A stretch of 64,000 nucleotides of DNA from NCBI RefSeq assembly GCF_023053635.1, contig NC_086172.1, positions 126,951,681 through 127,015,680 of the forward strand, given 5' to 3'. The DNA is from Elgaria multicarinata webbii. Taxonomy: Eukaryota > Chordata > Lepidosauria > Squamata > Anguidae. Below, one piece after another: positions 1-10,228 of this stretch (positions are counted from its first letter, which is position 1; each line of letters opens with the position of its first letter). Both the position numbers and the translations under genes were made by a program. The notes under the pieces were generated by a model. That model saw only the letters and a program-made list of their open reading frames with translations. It ran no database searches and had not been told where the DNA came from.

Positions 1-109
1 GCTGGATACCCTTGGAGTGTGGGTATGAGCAGGTGGACTGCTTAAACTTTCCTAGTGGTTAGAGGACAAACTGCCAGGCACATCTATTATTAGGAAAAAG
101 AAAAGCACA

Positions 110-226
110 TGGCCCAGAATGGCTAGGACTACAAGTCCCACCATCTTCATCCAACAAGACCCATGCTAATTGGGGATGATGGATTTTATAGTCCAACACC
201 AGGTTGGGGAAGGCTGGGCTAAAACA
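110..226. repeat. P1 palindromic MITE copy
   Basis: The two halves are inverted copies: the left reads GGCTAGGACTACAAGTCCCA and the right ends ATAGTCCAACACCAGGTTGG followed by GGAAGGCTGGG. The family recurs about fifteen times in this window, always with CTCCAGATG and TTGGACTACAACTCCCA-type arms. It carries no coding capacity and is probably a non-autonomous DNA transposon. Its superfamily is not settled by this copy because I see no clear TSD. Confidence 0.6.
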
Positions 227-351
227 TGTCAGTGTGTATGCAAAGAAGAAACAAAAGCCAGTTGTGGGACAGAAACCGCTGCTCCGAATGGTCCTGAGAA
301 AGAATCAAGAACTCTGCAAGGCTGAAGCATCCTTTGGGAAACCTGGAGCAA

Positions 352-737
352 ATCTACACGTAGTACTGAAGGCGCTTGCGTGCGCCCCCAGTGCGCCGTC
401 AAAACGATGGTGTAGACGGCGAAAGAAGAGACGGAGGAGGAGGCGGCTGGGGAACCGGCCGCGTCCTTGCCGCTGCCGCCGCCTCCCCGCCGTCCTCCTG
501 TTGCCGGGGTAAGAGCCACCCGGGTCGGAGAGCTCGGCTTCCGCTTCCGCCGAGCTCTCCGACCTGGGTGGCTCTTAGCCCGGCAGCAGGAGGCCGGCGG
601 GGAGGCAGCGGCAAGGACCGGTTCCCCAGCCGCCTCCGCCTCCGTCTCTTCCTCTGTCTCTTCTTTCGCTGTCTACACCATCGTTTTGACGGCGCACTGG
701 AGGCGCACGCAAGCGCCTTCAGTACTACGTGTAGATT
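352..737. repeat. GC-rich foldback element 1
   Basis: Almost the whole segment is one long inverted repeat. The outer arms read ATCTACACGTAGTACTGAAG on the left, mirrored as CTTCAGTACTACGTGTAGAT on the right. The arms continue inward through GCGCTTGCGTGCG, a GGAGGAGG-rich tract and GAGCCACCCGGGTCGGAGAGC, closing near 545. The stem is roughly 190 bp per side. CpG density is high, so it looks like a CpG island and yields several spurious ORFs on both strands. The ATCTACAC motif just inside the ends is shared with the foldback at 38364-38905, so both are probably non-autonomous DNA elements of related type. I could not find a convincing TSD. Confidence 0.75.
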
Positions 738-944
738 CCCTCCTGGGCTGCCTTCTATGGGGAATTTGATGCAATGGATTGCTACTTGGTAGAAAGGTTA
801 AGGCTGTTTAGATTCACCTGTGCTCTGCTTGTATGTTTGTATGTCAGGGGTGTTGAACCTCAGGAGCATGGGCTAAATCTGGCCTGGGCGGCCTGTGGTC
901 CCAATCTGGCCCATTGGGCTCATGCCTCTTTCCACAGGCCTACC

Positions 945-1085
945 CCGTTTTATTTATTTATTTATTTATTTATTTTATTACATTTATATACCGCCCCCCA
1001 GCCGAAGCTCTCTGGGTGGTTTACAACAATTAAAAATAGTAAACATTAAAAGTATACAAAAATTTAAAAAAACATAAAAACAGTA
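945..1085 (-). mobile_element. LINE-A 3' end, truncated
   Basis: Read on the minus strand this is an A-rich 3' UTR, then CCACCCAGAGAGCTTCGGCT, then a TATAAATG and (AAATA)n tail. The longer copy at 7712-8105 shows the same 3' end joined to an ORF2 C-terminus, which identifies short copies like this one as heavily 5'-truncated LINEs rather than independent repeats. Confidence 0.75.
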
Positions 1086-1189
1086 TAAAAACAACAACAG
1101 CTGATCCTATGATGGCTTCCCAGCGTTTGTGCATATTTTTCCCCATTCTAAAAGAAGGGAATGTCTCTCCTAAGGCTTACATACTGAGA

Positions 1190-1415
1190 TCCAGTGTGGT
1201 GTAGTGGCTAAAGTGTTGGACTGGGAGTCGGGAGATCCGGGTTCTAGTCCCCACTCAGCCATGGAAACCCACTGTGTGACTTTGAGCCAGTCACACACTC
1301 TCAGCCCAACCTACCTCACAGGGTTGTTGTTGTGAGGATGACATGGAGAGGAGGAGGCTTATGTACGCCACCTTGGGTTCCTTGCAGGAAAAAAAGGCGG
1401 GATATAAATGCAATA
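1190..1415 (+). mobile_element. SINE1, tRNA-derived, near full length
   Basis: The head resembles a tRNA gene: A-box-like TGGCTAAAGTG and B-box-like GGGTTCTAGTCC, spaced as in an internal Pol III promoter. A body follows with CCAACCTACCTCACAGGG and TTGTTGTGAGGATGACATGG. The 3' end is GGCGGGATATAAATGCAATA, a LINE-like tail. This is the family seen across squamates; I do not assign a library name. The minus-strand copy at 44577-44815 matches throughout. It is non-coding and depends on a partner LINE for mobility. Confidence 0.85.
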
Positions 1416-1429
1416 ATACATAATGCATA

Positions 1430-2120
1430 CATACATAGTTCAATTAAAAATGTGCTGGTAATTTGGCCCCACGCATTTTGCCTTTGGCCCTGCCTACTAC
1501 CGGAATGTAGCCCCCGACAGCTTCTCTGAAACTGAGGGCAGCCCTTGGGCTGAAAGAGCTTCAAGAGCCTTCCACAAGGCCACGCAATGCCTCCATGATC
1601 TCTTCTTCCCAGGAAAGCAAACTCAGGGAAGCCCTGCTCCTCCACAAGGTCTCACTGCGTGGGCAGAGGACCATCCACAGCAATATTAAGGTGTTGCTGC
1701 CAGCATTTGCAATGTAGAAAAAGGCGCCTGCCTCAACAGGTGACACATCTGCTACAGTATTGGCACTTCAGACAAATGATGAAAAGCCCATTAGCCCCAA
1801 ACGATTCATCATTAATGGAATAATCAATGCTGGAGTAATAGTAGCAAAGGATTGCCTCACCAATTAACAGGCATGGGATCTCACCTGCAGCAACGACGAA
1901 TAGCTTTTGCCATTAAGCGTGGCTTTCAGAGTTCAGTGCAGTCTTTCCTGAATTCTCAACAGAGATGTTAATTTTAATCACACTGTTTACATTGCGGTTC
2001 TGGGGAATCTCTCCCCCTCCCTTCCCCAATCCAGACACTGGAGACAACTGAGCTAGAAGGAGGACCATGATCAAGCAAAGGTTGCGAGCGCCCCCTGGTG
2101 TGGACTTTGACACACAGAAT
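1430..2120. other. Unique DNA, possible conserved non-coding block
   Basis: I recognise no repeat or exon here. The part at about 1765-1990 is rich in homeodomain-type cores (CCCATTAGCC, CATCATTAATGG, ACCAATTAACAGG, GTTAATTTTAATC) and lacks repeat signatures. It resembles many vertebrate developmental enhancers, but this is only an impression from composition. No reading frame looks like a protein. Confidence 0.2.
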
Positions 2121-2124
2121 CGAT

Positions 2125-2190
2125 TATGTAAAGGTAAGTCCCATTGAATCCAGTGGGGCTTAGTTCTGAGTAGATGTTGACATTGTTGCG
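2125..2190. repeat. P3 MITE fragment
   Basis: AAGTCCCATTGAATCCAGTG and TTCTGAGTAGATGTTGACAT match the inner arms of the P3 family seen better at 62927-63050. The fragment is short and its ends are unclear. Confidence 0.5.
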
Positions 2191-2199
2191 CTGTTAATG

Positions 2200-2880
2200 T
2201 CAGAAGTTACCACATGACACTACCTCTGAGAGAAGCCCAGGCTGGCTGGTAATAATTGCCCTATGCCTGTTAGGAATAACGTTAAATAATATTAGTAGTC
2301 TGTTGCTACTAAATGCTGGATTTTGTTTTTAAGACTTGCTTGAATCAATTGAATACTACAGAATTTTGCTAGAAGCTGCTTTACAGGATGAGTTTTTAGG
2401 GCAAAAAAAATAAATTTAATTTAAAAATAAAAGAAATAAGGATTAGGACAATCAATAACTTCTAGGCTTATAATTACAATAATTGTCAAGTTTTTACATA
2501 TTAAATTAAATATGTATAATAATTTTAAGTATGTGAATAACTTACTCTCATATAATCATAGAATCATATCTATCATATATTGATTGTTATAAATGTGTCT
2601 AATATTATTTAACATTCCTGAAGCACTGTAAACATAGGCAAGCATTATTTATTCTACTTCCTTCAGCAAACTTGCATCAGTCTGTCATTTCATAATCAAA
2701 CATAAGCTGTGTATATGTATATACAAATTCTAAACTCCTCCAACAAATCCTCATTCATCAAACTATCTTACATCCGACAACATCTCAAATTCATGCATTC
2801 CAAAAAGGGTTTCCAGTTGTTGAAAAAAATACTTCTTTCTTCTTCCCTTCTTGTAAAATTCTGGGCTCAATCCTATGCTA
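2200..2880. other. AT-rich stretch, nothing recognised
   Basis: Low-complexity AT-rich DNA with several AAAATAAA-like runs. I see no ORF, SINE, LINE end or palindrome I can name. Confidence 0.5.
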
Positions 2881-2885
2881 ATTTA

Positions 2886-3018
2886 GGGCACAATTCTATG
2901 CATGTTTAGACAGAAGAAAGTCCTACAACTACCAGCATGGCTGGCTGGTGGGGGATGCTGGGTATTGTAGGGCTTTTTTATTACTATTAATGTCTAAACA
3001 TGCATAGGATTGCACCCT
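2886..3018. repeat. P2 palindromic MITE copy
   Basis: The arms are inverted: TTCTATGCATGTTTAGACAG on the left and TGTCTAAACATGCATAGGAT on the right. An inner palindrome (TCCTACAACTACCAGCATGG against GATGCTGGGTATTGTAGGGC) forms the centre. Similar copies lie at 18487-18604 and, interrupted by an H1 element, at 46634-47093. It is non-coding. Confidence 0.75.
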
Positions 3019-3019
3019 T

Positions 3020-3430
3020 AACCATTTTTGGTGTTTCCCATATCTTTATTAACCAAGCTTTCATAATTGATATTTCACTACTTCATTAGGCAGCTAGCAA
3101 CATTTAAGCTGCTGTAAAGAGGTCCCAAATTAGTTTCTGATGCTTAACCAATACTGATTCTTTCATCTATCCTTATAACAAAAGAGTTGGATCAACTGGA
3201 ATCCCAGAATTTAGCATGAAATCAGGAAAAGCTGAAATGTTCTTCCAAAAGCCCATCCTTCTCCACCAGTCCTGCCGGCTTTCATAGGCCATTTGTGCTA
3301 TAAACACGTTAGACTGGTCAGTTAAGAGTTGATGAGTGCAGGAGCAACGCCTAGTAATTTGTACTGCAATTTTATTCTCCATGGATTGAATCTTGCCTCT
3401 TTTGAGAGTATGGACAGCTTTCGTGTATGG
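3020..3430. other. No gene recognised
   Basis: Between the P2 copy and the LINE-B end I see only unique-looking sequence. A 69-codon frame on the minus strand (3173-3382) has no features of a known protein. Confidence 0.4.
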
Positions 3431-3434
3431 GGAG

Positions 3435-3515
3435 GAATTATTTATTTATTTATTTAAAACATTTGTATCCCGCCCTATATCATTAAGATCTCAGGGCGGC
3501 GTACAGAAGATGGCA
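3435..3515 (-). mobile_element. LINE-B 3' end, truncated
   Basis: On the minus strand it reads GCCGCCCTGAGATCTTAATG, then ATATAGGGCGGGATACAAAT, then an (AAAT)n tail. The same end is attached to an ORF2 C-terminal piece at 25742-26290, so this is a very short 5'-truncated LINE copy. Confidence 0.7.
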
Positions 3516-3519
3516 AGTA

Positions 3520-3970
3520 AGTCGTTCACCACCCTCAATGGAGAAAAAAAAATCTCACCAGCAGGCCATCCATGTTGCAGGATGCTACGTGCTAGCAGAG
3601 GCAGAATCTCCTGAGGGGATCAGGGTTCACTCAGCTATAACTAAGGCAACATCTGCGATTTGCCTTAGAAGTCTACCTGTGCATGAAATATGCAGAAACA
3701 GTTACTTAGGCATCAATCCATACATGAGTTTCTGCTAGGATTCAATTTCCAGTATGTGGAACAGAGCAAGTAGCTCACTGTGCAGCTTTGGGGAGGTGCT
3801 CCTCTCTTCAGAGACCATATGTGCTGAAAACATGTTAGTCTTTCAAAGGATTGTGAGAGACACAAAATGGCCACCTGGGAGGATATCAGTCGTGTAGCTT
3901 ATAGCAGCCCTCCTGCATGTCTCTGATAAATGATGAAATTTATCAGAGAGAATGAAAAGTCTTCATATGC
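3520..3970. other. No gene recognised
   Basis: Unique-looking sequence. Frames of 66-73 codons here overlap one another and none resembles a known protein. Confidence 0.35.
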
Positions 3971-3977
3971 TAATTGG

Positions 3978-4287
3978 CAGGGCCGATCCAAGATATTTTG
4001 CTGACTGGGGCAAAGGACAAGGTGGCTCCATCCACCCCATTCCACATACAAATGCTAACTGGACTGGTAGTTACTGCAACAGTGGACAACCTCCTCCACT
4101 GCACTTGAGGTCACCAGGCATAGTGGTGCTTAGTGGGCATAGTCAGGCTGTGTGGGACACAGAGCTCTGTCCTCCAATGAGGGGAACAGATGGGTGGGGC
4201 TGGGGGCAGCCACTGCTAGCCCCCCCACCCCAGCATATGCTGCCTGAGGCAGCTGCCTCAGTCTGTCTAATGGAAGAGTTGGCCTTA
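3978..4287. mobile_element. hAT-type MITE starting CAGGGCCG
   Basis: The left end CAGGGCCGAT and right end GTTGGCCTTA are imperfect inverted repeats that fit the hAT YARNG rule on both sides. The flanks CTAATTGG (3970-3977) and CTAGCTGG (4288-4295) match at six of eight bases, as expected for an old 8-bp TSD. Inside is TGCCTGAGGCAGCTGCCTCA, common to a squamate repeat I remember. The 182-codon ORF across it has no protein-like content, so I treat it as chance. Confidence 0.5.
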
Positions 4288-4494
4288 CTAGCTGGTCCTT
4301 CTGCCTTGCCTCTGTCCAAATCAGCTGTTCAACCCAAAAGTAAACAATGGGGGAGCATCAGAAATAACTACTACCATAATTTCATTTCCTCATTGTTCAC
4401 TGCAATATGTTGTTGGAAAAGGTATACATTGGATACGGTTGCCAAAATTATAGAAACCTCGCTTCAAAGCTTGGTTTGGCTCACTCCCATTTTT

Positions 4495-4745
4495 CCCTAA
4501 TGGGGAAAGTGAGCAATTCTATATGCATATTTCAATAGTGTGCACTTTTCTCCCATTGACTAAATAATGAAAATGAGTGTTGTCATTTTTAAAAAAGTGA
4601 ATTTCAAAGGCACATTTTTCAAATGCAATCACACGTATGGGAATGTGTGGACATTTTTTGAAAAAATGTGCTTGCGTTCGGGATTGAGAATGGGCCAGGT
4701 TCAGATCATTTGAAAACTGAAACAAAATTGTCAAACACCCCTACT
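4495..4745. repeat. Unnamed interspersed repeat, copy 1
   Basis: GGGGAAAGTG, runs of TTTTTCAAA, GTGCACTTTTC and a terminal segment with GAACCTGGCCC-type and AACACCCCTA motifs parallel the segment at 26690-26925, which ends AACATCCCTAG. The two copies are diverged. They may belong to the hAT group with TAGGGATGT ends, but TSDs are not visible. Confidence 0.35.
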
Positions 4746-5630
4746 CCTCCTGAATGAGGTGTGGCGTGTGGTTGCACAATATCTCCACAGGGGACAAAGT
4801 GCCTATTCTGCCACCTCCTGGCCTGTGCCATCCAATTGTGAGGTGTTCCCTGTGGTAGCTATGTGCTCCTCTGCTGTTCTACCCATAGCTCATTCAGCTA
4901 CTAGTTGTAGCTCCATCATTTCAAGAATTCTTTGAAAGCACCCTTGTTGACACCAGGCTTCTTTGCAGCTCCATTTCCTGGAACAAATGAACTTCTTGAG
5001 CAACCTCAGGGCAATCCAGGGCCATCTCCAGGTCTGAGGCAGCTCTGAGCCAAGCGCTCTCTAAGGGTAGGGTTCCCTGGCGCTGATGGAAGAACTCCAA
5101 GCAGCCCTGGGCCACTGAGTTTTGCCCCCACCCTTCCTTTAATGTTCCCACAGGACTCTAGAGTGGCACTAGGTTGGGAGCACTGTGGGAAATTAAAAGA
5201 GTGGCTAGACCAAGCTAAGAAAATAACAATGATCAGGGCTGGGAAAATAACAGCAGTGGGCCCTGCAAAGGTGCTGGGGCCCTAGCAATGGGCCAAGGAT
5301 GCCAGGTACTGTTGCCAGGTCTCCTGTGTGGGGGACGGGGTGAAGAATTCAGGCTAACCCCAGTATGAAGAGAGTTCTGGTATTTTCTGGGAAAGGCCTT
5401 ATTCATTCACCATATTTCTCAGACTTGGCCATTTAGTTGTCTTCGCATCTGCTACATTTCTGCCACTGGGTGGTGTTGCACACTGCATAATTGTGTATTA
5501 CAAAAATATCCCTTTCCCCTCGTTTCTGTTTCTGGGGATTACTGCGATAAGATAGGAGAGAGGATTGTTCAAGAACACATACTGTCTCTCTGGGGAACTG
5601 GAGATCGAACTGTAATGGTAAATAGAGAGT
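4745..5630. other. No gene recognised
   Basis: Unique-looking sequence. A 76-codon minus-strand frame (4921-5151) has no recognisable domain, and no splice-flanked exon stands out. Confidence 0.35.
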
Positions 5631-5633
5631 GCA

Positions 5634-5802
5634 ACCTTCCCCAACACGGTGGTCTTCAGATGTGTATGGCTGCGATTCTCATCATTCTCATCAGGATGGC
5701 TCCAGATGGTTTGGGACTCCAACTCCCATCATTCCCCCACCAATTCGCCATGCCGGCTGCGAATAATGGAAATTGCAGTTCCACACACCCGGAGGTCACC
5801 AG
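5634..5802. repeat. P1 MITE copy, diverged
   Basis: CCTTCCCCAACACGGTGGTC at the left and CACCCGGAGGTCACCAGG at the right are P1 ends. The middle, with TTGGGACTCCAACTCCCATC, shows that a second half-copy was inserted or duplicated in tandem. Confidence 0.55.
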
Positions 5803-6090
5803 GTTAGATAAGTCTGACGTCGTACATAGGTGCATCACATCGGACGAGTGACACGGGCAGTGGTGAGTTGTGGCACACATGGCTAAGAGCAGAGGGCTTC
5901 CTGCTTGCCTCATCTGTGAGGTCCTGTCCTAAGGTTGCTGGTGCTGTCACCCAGGGGCAGCACCCCCACTAAGGCACAAGGCAGAAGACTGTGAGCTCAA
6001 GTGGCTCCTGCCTCATACTTGGAACCTGACTGATGGCAGAATGTGCCCCAAAGGTTCACCATTACCAGTGTAGTAGTGTATCTCTACTGC

Positions 6091-6226
6091 AGCCTTCCCT
6101 AACCTAGCTGCTTTTCGATGTGTTGGACTACAACTTCCACCACTCCCATTATGGTCAATGGTCAGGGATGATGGGAGTAGTGGTACAAAAACATCTGGAA
6201 GGTGCCAGGCTGGGGGAGACTGCTCT
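6091..6226. repeat. P1 MITE copy
   Basis: CCTTCCCTAACCTAGCTGC and GGTGCCAGGCTGGGGGAGAC form the ends. TGTTGGACTACAACTTCCAC and GGGATGATGGGAGTAGTGGT are the inner arms. Confidence 0.65.
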
Positions 6227-6229
6227 GTT

Positions 6230-7265
6230 ACCTTAGGAGGAGTCTACATCAGCCATTTATTGCAGGATTGTATCATAGTCGTCAGTGATGGGGGACATGA
6301 AGCACAGCTGCAATATCCCTGACTGCTTTTGTGGCTTTCTCACGTCCATTGCAAGGAATGCATGCAATGTGGCCCCTCCTTTGCAAGGTCATTGCTGTTC
6401 AACGTGCGTTCTGGACTCGGCGAACAGCTAATTAGCTGGGAGGGGTGTGTGCATGGCTATCGGCATGTTTTACCATCGAGGTTTTTTTTTTAATACAAAC
6501 ACATCTCTGCGCAGGAGCGCATAATTGATGGTGTTCCTATCCCCCCATGTGTTGCTGAGCGTCTGCGCTCCTGCGCATCCCTCACGAGTAATTTAAAAAA
6601 TCCTGTGCCCCATAGCCGTCTGCCTAGCCCCTCCCACTTCTACAGATACACATGCGGAACTGCCGTAATGGGTCATGTGTGCTCCCACAACGGCACTCCT
6701 CTCACTGTGGTAGAGATCAGTTGCGTGTGCCCCGTGAGGGGTGACTGCGGAAGCAGGGCACTTTCGGGATCAGCCCTCTTCGGTTGTGAAAGGGCGGCAG
6801 GTGTCGATTAGCCCTTCGAGATATTAACCACTTGGAGATATTATTGAAATAGGGTAAGTAGTATAGAAGTCTATTAAGGGAGCAACTTTAAGGCCACTGG
6901 GCGCTATCTAGAGGACCATAGGGTTATGCATTTTCTGCGAAATGAACAAAGAACCAGGGCTCTGGCCTCAAAGCCTAGCAACCGCTCTCCCTGCCCCCTC
7001 TTTACTAGTGCAGTTCTTGTGGGCCTGGCAGCATCTCCACGCTCAGAAACAGAGTGTGGAGAGGGCAAAACAGGGGGCAGTTCCTGAGGCAGGGAGGAGA
7101 GGACACTGCAGAGGCTGCTTCACATGGCTTCCTATCAGGTCTCTGGGCCCCTCCCCCTCCCCCTCCCCAAAGCCACACCTAGACAGGCAAAATCGTCCAT
7201 CTAGGCAAAATGGGGCTGCGGCCACCTTGTTCTTGTGGGAACCAATGGTGTAGACCGACGCAACC
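6230..7265. other. Imperfect GC-rich foldback plus unique DNA
   Basis: At 6509-6521 GCGCAGGAGCGCA is perfectly mirrored at 6564-6576 as TGCGCTCCTGCGC. Outside it, GGGAGGGGTGTG (about 6437) and AGCCCCTCCCAC (about 6627) pair loosely, as do GGCTATCGGC and GCCG near 6455 and 6614. This suggests a MITE of about 200 bp. The rest to 7265, including the 103-codon frame at 6942-7253, looks like ordinary non-coding DNA. Confidence 0.35.
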
Positions 7266-7269
7266 TTAG

Positions 7270-7665
7270 GAAACAGATCTAGAGTACTTTCCTACTTTGG
7301 CTTATTATTTCACCCATTTCACCATTGTTGCACTTTCTTACTAAGTTTGTAATATGGGAAACAAAGGAAATCAATGTTTAAAAAAAAAAAAAGAATCGCT
7401 ATGCAATTCTTTCAACGAATCCTTCACTGAAGAGCTCCTAATGAGACTGACCTTTAGAAGCCAATTAGCCTTGGTAAAACAGCATAATCACATTTAAATA
7501 ATGTTTTCTGCTTTACCCAATAATCCAAATGAAGCTCTGTGTCATTATGCAAGTTTAAAGAGCACATGCTCTCTAATTGTTCCGTGCCTGGAGGTCTGAT
7601 ACCCTCCTGGGCTGAGCAAGCCACTAGGTGGTCGTCGCAGCCGAACAAAGTCAGAGAGAACCGTT
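7270..7665. other. Unique DNA, possible conserved non-coding block
   Basis: Repeat-free, moderately AT-rich sequence with octamer-like TATGCAATTC and TCATTATGCAAG, plus AATTAGCC and CCAATAATCC. It is bordered on the right by a LINE-A tail. It carries no ORF worth reporting. Its regulatory nature is a guess from texture only. Confidence 0.2.
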
Positions 7666-7709
7666 TTCAGCACTGATTGGAGTTACTGTTCTTCCTTGAA
7701 CTGACATTT

Positions 7710-7711
<2 letters not shown>

Positions 7712-7740
<29 letters not shown>

Positions 7741-8105
7741 TTACATTTTTATACCGCCCAATAGCCAAAGCTCTCTGGGTGGTTCACAAAAATTAAAACC
7801 ATAATAAAACAACCAACAGGTTAAAAGCACAAAAACAAAATACAGTATAAAAAGCACAACCAGGATAAAAACCACGCAGCAAAATTGATATAAAATTAAA
7901 ATACAGAGTTAAAACAGTAAAATTTAAATTTAAGTTAAAATTAAGTGTTAAAATACTGAGAGAATAAAAAGGTCTTCAGCTGGCGACAAAAGGAGTACAG
8001 TGTAGGCGCCAGGCGGACCTCTCTGGGGAGCTCATTCCACAACCGGGGTGCCACAGCAGAGAAAACCCTCCTCCTAGTAGCCACCTGCCTCACTTCCTTT
8101 GGCTG
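7712..8105 (-). mobile_element. LINE-A, 3' portion with ORF2 C-terminus
   Basis: Read on the minus strand, the start encodes a typical L2/CR1-group ORF2 C-terminus with VFSAVAPRLWNELPREVR, then LAPTLYSFCRQLKTFLF, ending near 7941. An A/T-rich 3' UTR follows, then CCACCCAGAGAGCTTTGGCT, ATTGGGCGG, and a tail of (AAAT) units at 7712-7742. Only the last 70 or so residues of ORF2 survive, so the copy is 5'-truncated and cannot move. It is the key copy for naming the many shorter LINE-A ends in the window. Confidence 0.85.
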
Positions 8106-8135
8106 TGGATAAACTCTTGCTGTGGATAAACTCTT
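8102..8135. repeat. 17-bp tandem duplication at LINE-A edge
   Basis: GCTGTGGATAAACTCTT occurs twice in immediate succession at the 5' edge of the LINE-A copy. Confidence 0.6.
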
Positions 8136-8295
8136 TAAAGAGAAAAATATATATAATGCAGGAAACAGAGCTAGAACTTGGCAGAATAGCATCATTGCTT
8201 AATTTTGAAAAGATGTTTCTTTAGCAGTTCATGGGGGATTTTGTACCCAGCAACAAAATTCTAGATAACAGATTTTAACGCTTCAAGAAAGAATA

Positions 8296-8695
8296 CTAAG
8301 GGCAGGCATATTAGAACTAGGCATGTTTAACCTGGAGAAGAGAAGATTGAGGGGAGACGTGATAGCACTCTTCAAATACTTGAAAGGTTGTCACACACAG
8401 GAGGCCAGGATCTCTTCTCGAACATTCCAGAGTGCAGGATACGGAATAATGGGCTCAAGTTACAAGAAGCCAAATTTCAGCTGGACATCAGGAAAAACTT
8501 CCTAACTGTTAGAGCAGTACGACAATGGAACCAATTACCTAGGGAGGTCGTGGGCTCTCCCACATTAGAGGCATTCAAGAAGCAACCATCTGTCAGGTAT
8601 GCTTTGAGGTGGATTCCTGCACTGAGCAAGGGGTTAGATTCAATGGCTTTGTAAGCCCCTTCCAACTCTACTATTCTATGATTCTATGTTTTTTA
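8296..8695 (+). mobile_element. CR1 LINE, 3' fragment
   Basis: The translated plus strand gives [20 protein letters not shown], then a frame change within HTQEA/TGGQDLFSNIPECR, then [20 protein letters not shown] and LPREVVGSPTLEAFKKQ. This is the conserved C-terminal region of CR1 ORF2. The 3' end has GATTCCTGCACTGAGCAAGG, CTTCCAACTCTACTATTC and the diagnostic TATGATTCTATG tail. It is strongly 5'-truncated, as most CR1 copies are. Confidence 0.9.
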
Positions 8696-8699
8696 AAAG

Positions 8700-9125
8700 T
8701 CACAATGGAACACTGAGAGGGATGTGGTCTAGGGGATTGGACCACAGTAGGCCTCACTGCACATGTAACTCATTCCACAATGGATTGTGGAATTCATCCT
8801 GGGTTCTGAAGAGTTTTGGAAAAACCAGAAAATTTCCCCCCATGCCTGCTGTTATTCCACTTTGTACATAAGACGAGTTGAAAGGCTGAGAGAGCATAAT
8901 TTCCCCATCCATTTATTCATGGAGTCACATTCATCCATGGAGTCAAGGCCTGGAATAGGATTTAAATCCAGGTCTTAGTTGCTCAGCATCAATACTGTCA
9001 CCAAGTGATGTTTTGGCACTGAGTTAATGTGATCCACATGACTTGCTCTATCACCAAAAATGTGACTTGGACATCCTTAGATCACATCTGTCTTTACCTC
9101 AGCTTTTGCCTTCACAATATGACCT
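8700..9125. other. No gene recognised
   Basis: Unique-looking sequence between CR1 and the L2 piece. Short frames of 61-63 codons have no protein-like features. Confidence 0.35.
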
Positions 9126-9129
9126 TTCT

Positions 9130-10215
9130 TGAGAGAGGGACAGGAGGAGCGGCACTCTGAACATTGCTCAATCTCTCCTCAGCTTTTGATGCCATTGACT
9201 ATAGAATCCTCCTGGATTGACACCATGGGATGGGCATTGGTTTCAATCCTACCTTCAAGGCCAATTTCAGACAGTAATACCATTCCTCGGCCCCTTGGCG
9301 ATTGAGCTATGAGGTTCTGCATTATCCCCAATATTGTTTATCATCTATATGCTGTTGGGAGTGTCAGGTGATTTGGAGCTAAGTGACAATGGTATGCTGA
9401 TGACACACAGCTCTATCTCCCTGTGATATCTGAATCAGGAGAGACTGTGCCTAAACGCAGTAATGGGCTGGATGTGGGCCAATAAACTGAAGCTGAATCC
9501 TGGCAAGATGGAAGCCCTGTGGGTGAGTGGTTCCCGGGTCTGGGAGACAGGCTCATTGCCTGTTCTGGATGGGGTTGCACTCCCTCTGAAAGATCAGGTT
9601 CATAGTTTGGGAGTACTTCTAGATCCATCACTGTCGCTGCAGACAGAAATAGCCATGGTGATCTAGAGTGCCTTTTGCTAGCTCTCGCAAAGATGGCCTC
9701 AACGAGACAGGCACTGGTCACCTCAAGGCTGGATTACTGCAATGCGCTCTATGTGTGGCTGCCAGTAAGGCTGTTCTGGCAGCTGGAGCTAGTGCAGAAT
9801 GCAGCAGTTTGGCAGTTGTCGGGAGCGGTCCCTTTTCAGCATGCAACTCCTCTGCTGAGGGAACTGCACTGGCTGCCTATTCACAACCCGGCAAGTTTAC
9901 CAACCTGCCCGGTCATTGAGGTCATCAAATGGGATGCTCCTGGTGATTCCACATGGACCTATGGTCCAATTGGAGTTCACCTGGAGAAGAGCCTTCAGTG
10001 TGGTGGCCCCCTTCCTTTGGAATTCCCTGCCCCTGGAAATCAGGCAGGCACCAACTCCGGAAAACAGCTCTGTTCTAGGAAGCATTCCAGCCAAAACATT
10101 TTTTATTGGAATCCTGTTTTAAAAAAAGAAAAAAGAAGAAACATTTTAATATAGAGCTTTTAATCTTTTTACTATTTTACCTCTTATGTTCACCGCTCCG
10201 GAATCTGTTTTAGGT
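9130..10215 (+). mobile_element. L2-like LINE, reverse-transcriptase half of ORF2
   Basis: This is the most informative LINE in the window. In shifting plus-strand frames one can read a DFSAAFD-like start near 9180, then GSALSPILFIIYM at 9312-9350 (RT domain) and YADDTQLYL at 9393-9419, the catalytic YADD box. Next come NAVMGWMWANKLKLNPGK and VHSLGVLLDPSLSLQTEIA. The C-terminus RRAFSVVAPFLWNSLPLEIR and QAP lies near 9985-10050. Several frame changes separate these blocks, so it is a dead copy. It lacks the endonuclease half at the 5' side. A poorly preserved 3' UTR runs to about 10215. Confidence 0.85.
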
Positions 10216-10228
10216 GTGGAGTAGTATA

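Noticed and set aside
376-792. 138-codon plus-strand ORF with Arg/Ser/Pro-rich peptide
   Set aside because: It lies across a perfect foldback, and mirror ORFs of similar length occur on the other strand. Composition follows the GC-rich repeat, not a protein.
1200-1262. Possible tRNA gene
   Set aside because: A-box and B-box-like strings are present, but the cloverleaf is not closed and the body and tail are those of a SINE.
3952-4500. 182-codon plus-strand ORF
   Set aside because: It overlaps a hAT-type MITE with likely TSD and shows no protein-like conservation signal or domain.
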